DNA from: Lachnospiraceae bacterium UBA7598
GTDB taxonomy: Bacteria; Bacillota; Clostridia; Lachnospirales; Lachnospiraceae
DNA: 6,601 nt
Assembly (NCBI GenBank): GCA_002474415.1
Contig: DLQV01000114.1
Coordinates: 21,352-27,952, forward strand
Direction: 5' to 3'
The position numbers were made by a program, and so were the translations under genes. Below are positions 1-5,443 of the stretch, piece by piece. The notes beneath the pieces were generated by a model. It saw only the letters and a list, made by a program, of their open reading frames with translations, was not told the DNA's origin and made no database searches. Every line of letters starts with the position of its first letter. Position 1 is the first letter of the stretch.

Positions 1-531
1 TCCAAACTGCCATACACCCATGAGAATAATAACTCCAAGTGCTGTTTTCGGATTACCCAGCAGGGAATTCTTCTGTACAATGCCAAGTGCGGAAAGCAAT
101 GACATTACAACACCCTGATTTCCGAAAATCTGTCTCCATACGATAGAAACCGCTATACTTCCACCGATAATGGAAGGAATATAATAAATGGTACGGTATA
201 ATCCCAGACAGTGATGCTTTTTATTCAGGAGCATTGCGACAAACAACGCAAATGCCAGTCGAAGAGGCACAAGGAACAATACATAAATAAATGTAACCTT
301 CAATGCCTGCCAGAACATTTCATCCTGCGTGAAAATACGGATATAGTTACTGAACCCAATGATTTTTGCCTGATTGAGCAAATTAAAATCTGTGAATGAA
401 TAATAAATGGAAATCAACATCGGAATGAACCACATGAGGATAAATCCAAACATCCACGGTGCCAGCATCACATAACCGGCTATATTGTCCTGTTTTTTAT
501 AGATGTTTTTTCCTATTGCCTTTTTTTTCAT
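1..531 (-). CDS. Sugar ABC transporter permease, MalF/LplB type (partial, N-terminal 177 residues)
   Basis: This is the first integral-membrane permease of a CUT1-type carbohydrate importer, and it would form the translocation channel with a second permease. The frame is open from the ATG at 531 to position 1, so 177 residues are seen of the roughly 290-310 usual for the family. The start is supported by GGAGG six bases upstream (538-542). A basic N-terminus (MKKKAIGKN) is followed by likely membrane segments at about residues 19-44, 78-101, 113-133 and 162 onward. The motif RTIYYIPSIIGGSIAVSIVW (113-132) is typical of sugar permeases of this family. The EAA loop that contacts the ATPase lies beyond the window. 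It follows the SBP2 gene by 55 bases and is probably co-transcribed with it; a second permease is expected next. Family assignment is firm; the substrate is unknown. Confidence 0.93.
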   Translation of the reverse strand, partial: MKKKAIGKNIYKKQDNIAGYVMLAPWMFGFILMWFIPMLISIYYSFTDFNLLNQAKIIGFSNYIRIFTQDEMFWQALKVTFIYVLFLVPLRLAFALFVAMLLNKKHHCLGLYRTIYYIPSIIGGSIAVSIVWRQIFGNQGVVMSLLSALGIVQKNSLLGNPKTALGVIILMGVWQFG

Positions 532-537
532 CTAAAG

Positions 538-559
538 CCTCCATCTTTTCAAAAGGAGG
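538..559 (-). promoter_or_regulatory. Permease ribosome binding site with a possible sequestering hairpin
   Basis: The permease Shine-Dalgarno GGAGG (542-538) sits six bases before its ATG. Just upstream on the same RNA is CCUCC (559-555), which can pair with it fully. Three further inner pairs (553-551 with 546-544, one of them U-G) follow after a U-U mismatch, and the loop is GAAA (550-547), a GNRA tetraloop. The CCUCC also belongs to the 3' arm of the larger hairpin at 580-550, so the two folds exclude each other. The pairing is seen in the sequence; any regulatory role is inference. Confidence 0.4.
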
Positions 560-580
560 AAGGAATGCTTCCCCCTTTTG
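550..580 (-). other. Intergenic stem-loop between SBP2 and permease genes
   Basis: The RNA can form a 13-base-pair stem (arms 580-568 and 562-550, one G-U pair) with a five-base loop (567-563), starting six bases after the SBP2 stop codon. On the transcribed minus strand it is followed by AAAAGAUGG rather than a U tract, so it is not a canonical terminator in that direction. Hairpins between a binding-protein gene and its permease genes are known from operons such as malEFG, where they protect the upstream message and raise binding-protein yield; that role is inferred here. Read on the plus strand the same hairpin is followed by a T-rich tail, but no plus-strand gene needs terminating. Confidence 0.7.
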
Positions 581-586
581 TTTTAT

Positions 587-1933
587 TTATTTTGCATTAT
601 TTCGTTTCAGAATCTCTGTAGCCTTTTCACGGAACTGTGCTGCCGCATCTTCCGGTGAAAGCTGTCCGTACAATACACTGTTTCCTGCAGTTGCAAATGC
701 TTCATTTACCTCTGCAATTCCGCTTGGATCCGGAGCCGGAGTTTCTCCAACCATATCTGCAATCTTATCCGTATAGTCAAATGCATCTTTCTGCTGTGTG
801 GTCAGCTTTCCACCATCTACCAGATACTCACGGATATCGGAAGAAACAGGGGTTCCACGCTCTCCAAGGATAATATCATTTGCTTCCTCGGAATTGATAA
901 ACCAGTTGATAAATTTTGCACATTCATCTTTTACTTTAGAGCTTTCAGCCACACTGAAGAACATACCCGGCTTTAACCATAAGCCTTTGTCCTTTGCATC
1001 CGGCATAACAGCAAGTTTTAAATTTCCGTTCACTCCACTTACGGTTGTCGGGAATGCATTCCACTCAATATCTGTTGCAGCCTCATCCTTTACAATCGGA
1101 AGTCCTTCTTTTCCAAGGGATGCAATCTGTGTCTGCTCATCAACATCCGGTGCTACATTGTCATCAGACATTTCTTTCCACATTTTAAAGAAATCTGCTG
1201 CAATTTTGTCATCGTCATATCCAAGCCCGGTACCATCCTCGTTGAATAAGCTGCCACCATTGGAACGTACCCAGTAATTAAAGATATTGACATCACCGAA
1301 AATTCCTGCCGTTGCTGCAAGTGCACTCGGCTGACCGGTCTTTTCCGATACTTTCTTATTCATATCAATGTAATCACTCCAGGTCCAGTCATCTGTTGGT
1401 TCCTCTACCCCTGCCGACTCTAAAACAATCGGATTATAGGTAACCGCAAGTGCCGTTGTACTGAGCGGCACACCAACAAGTTTTCCATCAGAAGAACCTG
1501 TATTCATAATGCTCTCATCAATCTTGCTGGTATCAATCACACCACTGTCCACATAAGACTGTAAATCTGCCAGTGAATTATTTTTTGCGTAAGTGGATAT
1601 GTACAGGTAGTCCATCTGTACGATATCCGGCATGCTTCCGGATGCTGCCTGTGTGGAAAGTTTTTCAAAATATCCATCCCAGCCTGCCGGAACCGCTTCA
1701 AATTTCACATTCGGATTTTCTTTTGTGTAAAGATCCAGTACCTTCTGTGTGGATTCGTGTCTTGCATCTCCTCCCCACCAGGTAATTTTAATCGTTACCT
1801 GATCTTTTCCGGAACTGCCGTCAGCCTTTGACGTATCCCCGCTGTCACCGCCGGAGCTTCCACACGCAGCTACGGATAAAGCCATTGTTCCTGCTAATAA
1901 CATAGCAAATACCTGTTTCATTCTCTTTTTCAT
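587..1933 (-). CDS. Extracellular sugar-binding lipoprotein of a CUT1-type ABC transporter (SBP2)
   Basis: This 448-residue protein captures a sugar or oligosaccharide outside the membrane and delivers it to the permeases encoded next. It has a basic, hydrophobic signal peptide ending in a lipobox (SVAAC), so Cys24 is probably lipidated and anchors the protein to the membrane. A Gly/Ser/Asp-rich linker follows to about residue 45. The mature domain begins with VTIKITWWGGD, typical of family-1 solute-binding proteins. Aromatic residues likely to stack on sugars occur in PAGWDGYF, DDWTWSDY, NIFNYWVR and KGLWLKPGMFF. The ATG at 1933 is preferred over an in-frame GTG at 1939 because AGGAG lies 8 bases from the ATG but only 2 from the GTG. 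The gene has its own promoter region after the response-regulator terminator and leads the permease operon. It is clearly paralogous to the binding protein at 5444-6601. The ligand cannot be named. Confidence 0.95.
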   Translation of the reverse strand: MKKRMKQVFAMLLAGTMALSVAACGSSGGDSGDTSKADGSSGKDQVTIKITWWGGDARHESTQKVLDLYTKENPNVKFEAVPAGWDGYFEKLSTQAASGSMPDIVQMDYLYISTYAKNNSLADLQSYVDSGVIDTSKIDESIMNTGSSDGKLVGVPLSTTALAVTYNPIVLESAGVEEPTDDWTWSDYIDMNKKVSEKTGQPSALAATAGIFGDVNIFNYWVRSNGGSLFNEDGTGLGYDDDKIAADFFKMWKEMSDDNVAPDVDEQTQIASLGKEGLPIVKDEAATDIEWNAFPTTVSGVNGNLKLAVMPDAKDKGLWLKPGMFFSVAESSKVKDECAKFINWFINSEEANDIILGERGTPVSSDIREYLVDGGKLTTQQKDAFDYTDKIADMVGETPAPDPSGIAEVNEAFATAGNSVLYGQLSPEDAAAQFREKATEILKRNNAK

Positions 1934-1941
1934 ATGCACTT

Positions 1942-1946
1942 CTCCT
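1942..1946 (-). promoter_or_regulatory. Ribosome binding site deciding the SBP2 start
   Basis: AGGAG lies eight bases upstream of the ATG at 1933. It is only two bases from the alternative in-frame GTG at 1939, too close for initiation there. This places the start at the ATG, removing two residues from the longest possible reading. Confidence 0.8.
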
Positions 1947-1974
1947 TTTCTTGTTGCATTTATTTTATGAAATT

Positions 1975-2003
1975 ATTATAAAAGAATCATAAAAAAATAA
2001 AAA
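1975..2003 (-). promoter_or_regulatory. Probable promoter of the SBP2-permease operon
   Basis: A perfect TATAAT -10 element is seen at 1980-1975, placing the transcript start near 1968 and giving a leader of about 35 bases. At 17-base spacing the -35 position (2003-1998) reads TTTTTA, only three matches to TTGACA, and it lies inside the U tract of the preceding terminator. A good -10 with a poor -35 is typical of promoters needing an activator. The adjacent AraC-type regulator is the obvious candidate, but no clear operator repeat was found. Confidence 0.55.
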
Positions 2004-2049
2004 TGGAAGAATCAGATATCTCTTTTGAAGAAATTCGACTTTCCATTTT
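1991..2049 (-). terminator. Intrinsic terminator of the kinase-regulator operon
   Basis: It starts five bases after the regulator stop codon. The outer arms (2049-2041 and 2008-2000) form nine perfect pairs. Inner pairing continues with a short AGUC/GAUU helix after a one-base bulge and an AUUUCU/AGAGAU hairpin near the tip. The 3' side runs directly into UUUUAUUUUUUU (2002-1991). The stem is AT-rich, so termination may be incomplete and some read-through into SBP2 is possible. Confidence 0.68.
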
Positions 2050-2054
2050 CATTC

Positions 2055-3572
2055 TTAACCGATTTTTTTCAACTGTTCTTTATATTCCGATGGCGTTTTT
2101 CCACAAACTTTCCGGAATGCTTTGGAAAAATACTGTCCATCCTGCGGATACCCGACCAGTTCCGTCAGATTCGCAATTTTCATATCCGGGTTATAAACAA
2201 GAAGCCTTTTTGCCATCTCAATTCTGCACTGTTCCAGATACGAAGAAAACTTAATGTTCTGATTCCGCATAAAAATCCGTCCAAAATAATCTTCGTTCAT
2301 AAACAGGACATTCTTTGCCATATACTGGATATTTAACGCCGTGTTTCCGATATTCTGGTAAATAACCGTCAGTATATGCTGCATACGCATTGCTTCTTTT
2401 CCTGTCTGATAAATTCCAAGTGCCTGTCCTGTCCAGACCGCAATATCTTCCAGCAGACCTGCTTCGTCTGCTTCCTCACAATCTATGTTTTCCATGTCTT
2501 CTCTGCGGATTTGAATTTTCCAGGTCATGGTAAATGCCCTGCAGATTTTCTGTTTCTGGCACAGGGATAACTTTCTTTCTTCCATCTTTTTCAATGCAAT
2601 CGTAATCTCAAACAGAATTTCATCAAATGTTTTTGCATTTCGAATTCTGTCAAACGCAAAATAATACGTACTTTTTTCCTCATTGGATTTGGATTCCGGA
2701 TAACATAAATATGTATTCCGTTCGCCCTCCCCCAATGCAAACAGATACATAATCTGCGCATGTAATTCCTTCAGCTGACTAATATCTCCCGTTACACTGA
2801 CAGCAGTCGTAATCTTTTTCGTTTTCAGCCGCGCAAATTCCTGCAGGGTTTTCTCTACCGCAGATTTCATATTCTGATCCGTGGTATCCTGTACAAGGAA
2901 AAACACCATATCATCTTCTGATGTAAATAACGGCATTTTTTTCATGCCCAGACACTCTCCGAGAATATTACCGAGAATAAACTGTTCGAGATATTCAAAT
3001 CCTGTAACCGGATTTTTCATTGCAAGCAGCTTCATTGCTACTCCTCTTTCCGGAATATCTTCTTTCAGCAGCTGCATTTCCTCTTCGGAAAGTTTCCGGT
3101 TTTTAAACAATCCACGAAACATCTCTTCTTTGGCATGTGGAAGTAATTTTCTGCGAATCGTATGATATTCTTCCTGCTTGATCTGATTAGTTCTGTATTC
3201 TTCTACTTCCTTTTTTGCTTCATTCATCACAGTAACAATTTTTTCTTCGTCACATGGCTTTAATATGTAATGCCGCACACCAAGTTCCATCGCCTGACCG
3301 GTGTATTCATATTCCCCATATCCGGACAGGACAATAATTTTTATCTCCGGATAATTCTCCGTCAGCTTTTCTATCAGCTCAATCCCATTCATAACCGGCA
3401 TTTTAATATCTGTCAGTACGATATCCGGTTTATTTTTCTGAATCTGCTCAAATGCGTCCAACCCATTCCACGCAGTTCCGCACAGTTCTATGTCATATTT
3501 GTTCCAGGGGATAAATTGTGCCATACCCTCACGTTCTATCTGTTCATCATCCACGATCATCAATTTATACAT
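2055..3572 (-). CDS. Two-component response regulator, YesN type (receiver plus AraC-type DNA-binding domain)
   Basis: This is the cytoplasmic transcription factor partner of the adjacent kinase, 505 residues long. The receiver domain (about 1-120) has the acidic pair Asp8-Asp9, the phosphoacceptor Asp55 in VLTDIKMPVMNG, Ser83 in VLSGYGEYEY and the conserved Lys105-Pro106. A long linker domain of about 280 residues, typical of large YesN-like proteins, has no motif I can name. The C-terminus (about 411-500) holds the two helix-turn-helix units of an AraC family domain, with YFGRIFMRNQNIKFSSYL and the signature LVGYPQDGQYFSKAFRKVCG then TPSEYK. The start at 3572 is chosen because GGAG (3583-3580) is seven bases upstream, while an ATG at 3578 has only one base of spacing. 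It overlaps the kinase gene by eight bases (ATGTATAA), implying translational coupling. The probable target is the downstream SBP2 promoter. Confidence 0.94.
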   Translation of the reverse strand: MYKLMIVDDEQIEREGMAQFIPWNKYDIELCGTAWNGLDAFEQIQKNKPDIVLTDIKMPVMNGIELIEKLTENYPEIKIIVLSGYGEYEYTGQAMELGVRHYILKPCDEEKIVTVMNEAKKEVEEYRTNQIKQEEYHTIRRKLLPHAKEEMFRGLFKNRKLSEEEMQLLKEDIPERGVAMKLLAMKNPVTGFEYLEQFILGNILGECLGMKKMPLFTSEDDMVFFLVQDTTDQNMKSAVEKTLQEFARLKTKKITTAVSVTGDISQLKELHAQIMYLFALGEGERNTYLCYPESKSNEEKSTYYFAFDRIRNAKTFDEILFEITIALKKMEERKLSLCQKQKICRAFTMTWKIQIRREDMENIDCEEADEAGLLEDIAVWTGQALGIYQTGKEAMRMQHILTVIYQNIGNTALNIQYMAKNVLFMNEDYFGRIFMRNQNIKFSSYLEQCRIEMAKRLLVYNPDMKIANLTELVGYPQDGQYFSKAFRKVCGKTPSEYKEQLKKIG

Positions 3573-5322
3573 TTTCATTCTCCTTCGCTTTTTTATGAAT
3601 TTCTATCCGCACACAGGTTCCCTTTCCAATCTCACTGTCTATGGAAAATACACTGTTTTCATCATCCATACGCAATCGTTCCGTAATATTTTTCAATCCA
3701 ATTCCATGCCCTTTCGGAACAAACTGCATACTTTGTACTGCCTGAAGTTCCTCCTTTGACATACCGACTCCCGTATCCGTGACCGACATAACAATTTTCT
3801 GTTCTTCTTCTTTCACGCAGACTTTAATCGAACACAACTCCAGTCCCGGTTCTGCCCCATAATTGATGGCATTTTCCACAAGTGGCTGCAAAATCATCCG
3901 TGGTACGATATAACAATCCAGTTTTCCATGCGTTTCCACGCAAAATTCAATCCTTCCCTGATACCGTATCTGCTGTATGACTATAAAACTTGTTACCATA
4001 TCAATCTCATCTTTTACCGTTGCATAAAGATCCCTTGCAAAGGAATAATGCAGAATCGCTCCAAGTTCCACAATCATCTTTCCTGCTTCCTCATTCCGCC
4101 CCGCGCGGATCATCCAGTGAATCACATTTAATGTATTATACAAAAAGTGCGGATTGATCTGTGCCCGAAGCATTTTATATCTGGTATCCTTTAATACCAG
4201 CTGTTTCTGATAATTTTCCTGAATTAAATCATCCACTTTTTCTACCATGACCCGGAACTCTCTCGTCAGAATTCCAATTTCATCTTTTCTTCTGGTTTCT
4301 GTGAGAATTTCTTTTGCCTCTTTAAAATTCCCGCTCTCCACAATCTGCATAGATTCTGTCAGATGCTCCAACGGCTTCGTGATTACATAAGATATCTTTT
4401 TCATACATAAAATCAACACAAAGGAAACTGCTGCAAATCCCAAAAGGAGCAAATAGCGCATCGTCTGCACTTGTCCGTAGATATCCGAATATGGAAAATA
4501 ATTGACATACATCCACCCCGTTTTTTCCGCATGCAGATAACAGACAAAATAATTTTTTCCGTTTTCATTTACGACCCGGTAACCGGATTCCTTTTTATAT
4601 TCCGGAATCAGATGCAGCGTTTTCACATTTTCATCCTGATATACAATCCCTTCTTTGGAATATATATATACAGAGGCCTGTGAGGACTCCAGCTGTCCTT
4701 TATTTTCTCTGATCACCCCACTGATATCGCAGACAAACAGTAAAACCCCCATGGGTGTCATACTCATATCCAACCGATTTCTGATTTCTCTTCCGGCAAT
4801 CAGATACGGACAGTCCTTTCTCGGTCCATAGGCAATATAAGCGCCTTTTGCCTCTTTTGCCTGCCGGATCACGGCATTCATATTTTCATCCGAAATCGTC
4901 CATGCAGAAGTCCCCATTTCCTGGCGGTTTCCATAGGGATCTATATAAATCATGGACTGTATACAGCTTTGCGGATCATACTCATTCAATAAAATACTCC
5001 GCATCTTATATAATCTCTGATTATACGATGCAGAAGGATATTTCATATCCAGCATTCCCGCAAGAGTCTGCTGAACCATGGTATCCATACTGATATTATA
5101 ATTAATTCTTTCCGCTTCTTTCAGTCCATTGTTTATATTCTGGGAAAAGAAATCCAGTTCCTGCAATGATTTTTCATACAGCTTCTGGGAATAAATAGAA
5201 AAACTGATCTGAAGCAAGGACCATGCAATCACAAAAAACACTATAGCAAAACAAATATAAACGATGAGCATTTTTTTTGAAATATTCGAGTCATTAAACC
5301 TGTTTCTTATTTTTTTACGCAT
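3565..5322 (-). CDS. Sensor histidine kinase, YesM type
   Basis: This 585-residue membrane kinase should sense an external signal and phosphorylate the regulator encoded next. Membrane segment 1 (about 19-41) and segment 2 (about 290-308) enclose an extracytoplasmic domain of about 250 residues, of the size and form of Cache-type sensors in this family. A HAMP linker follows (about 309-370, TKPLEHLTESM and RKDEIGILTREF). The His_kinase-type domain carries the phosphoacceptor His392 in AQINPHFLYNTLN. The ATPase domain has the N box with Asn484 in LQPLVENAINYG, the G1 box DTGVG (516-520) and GHGIGL (538-543), so all catalytic motifs are intact. AAGGAG lies eight bases before the ATG at 5322. 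It has its own promoter and starts a two-gene operon. The ligand is not predictable; a sugar related to the transporter's substrate, or a loaded binding protein, is the reasonable guess. Confidence 0.95.
   Translation of the reverse strand: MRKKIRNRFNDSNISKKMLIVYICFAIVFFVIAWSLLQISFSIYSQKLYEKSLQELDFFSQNINNGLKEAERINYNISMDTMVQQTLAGMLDMKYPSASYNQRLYKMRSILLNEYDPQSCIQSMIYIDPYGNRQEMGTSAWTISDENMNAVIRQAKEAKGAYIAYGPRKDCPYLIAGREIRNRLDMSMTPMGVLLFVCDISGVIRENKGQLESSQASVYIYSKEGIVYQDENVKTLHLIPEYKKESGYRVVNENGKNYFVCYLHAEKTGWMYVNYFPYSDIYGQVQTMRYLLLLGFAAVSFVLILCMKKISYVITKPLEHLTESMQIVESGNFKEAKEILTETRRKDEIGILTREFRVMVEKVDDLIQENYQKQLVLKDTRYKMLRAQINPHFLYNTLNVIHWMIRAGRNEEAGKMIVELGAILHYSFARDLYATVKDEIDMVTSFIVIQQIRYQGRIEFCVETHGKLDCYIVPRMILQPLVENAINYGAEPGLELCSIKVCVKEEEQKIVMSVTDTGVGMSKEELQAVQSMQFVPKGHGIGLKNITERLRMDDENSVFSIDSEIGKGTCVRIEIHKKAKENENV
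3580..3585 (-). promoter_or_regulatory. Ribosome binding site deciding the response-regulator start
   Basis: AAGGAG lies inside the end of the kinase gene. It is one base from the ATG at 3578 and seven bases from the in-frame ATG at 3572. Normal spacing favours the second, giving an N-terminus MYKLMIVDDE, the usual form for receiver domains of this family. Confidence 0.75.
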
Positions 5323-5343
5323 TATTCATTCTCCTTTTTTCTA

Positions 5344-5372
5344 ATAATAACCGAATTTTCAAAATCTCTCAA
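5344..5372 (-). promoter_or_regulatory. Sigma-A-type promoter of the kinase-regulator operon
   Basis: TTGAGA (5372-5367, five of six matches to TTGACA) is separated by exactly 17 bases from TATTAT (5349-5344, five of six matches to TATAAT). The expected start near 5337 gives a leader of only about 15 bases, with the AAGGAG ribosome binding site (5336-5331) at its very beginning. The good match suggests basal, activator-independent expression of the sensor system. Confidence 0.72.
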
Positions 5373-5391
5373 CTTCATTTATCCTGCACTT

Positions 5392-5434
5392 AAAAAATGG
5401 GCTGTTGATCCACAGTATCCTGTCCCAACAGCCC
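5392..5434 (-). terminator. Strong intrinsic terminator after SBP1
   Basis: The RNA forms a perfect nine-pair stem GGGCUGUUG/CAACAGCCC (5434-5426 with 5407-5399). An inner ACAG/CUGU helix closes a GAUA loop, and one A then a six-U tract (5397-5392) follows. It begins nine bases after the SBP1 stop codon and separates that gene from the kinase operon. Confidence 0.9.
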
Positions 5435-5443
5435 GGTCTTTTA

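Noticed and set aside
211..399. Plus-strand open frame of 62 codons near the left edge
   Set aside because: It is antisense to the permease, whose frame is unbroken through this region with typical membrane segments and family motifs.
550..595. Terminator for a plus-strand transcript (hairpin followed by TTTTATTTATTTT)
   Set aside because: The signal is canonical in form on the plus strand, but there is no plus-strand gene upstream in the window. The T-rich tail overlaps the end of SBP2, so the minus-strand intergenic stem-loop reading is simpler.
1212..1260. Calcium-binding EF-hand-like loop in SBP2 (NEDGTGLGYDDD)
   Set aside because: The spacing does not match the DxDxDG loop, and similar acidic loops at this position are common in family-1 sugar-binding proteins.
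798..1277. Plus-strand open frame of 159 codons opposite SBP2
   Set aside because: It lies entirely antisense to a well-supported binding-protein gene, has no recognisable family feature, and is Ser/Phe/Pro-rich as expected of a shadow frame.
1967..1990. Possible operator palindrome (ATGA...TCAT) around the SBP2 -10 element
   Set aside because: Only the four outermost bases on each side are complementary; the rest is ordinary AT-rich sequence, which gives chance matches easily.
3270..3686. Plus-strand open frame of 138 codons across the kinase/regulator junction
   Set aside because: It is antisense to conserved receiver and kinase coding sequence and its His/Phe/Ile-rich translation looks like a shadow. 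No sensible ribosome site was seen.
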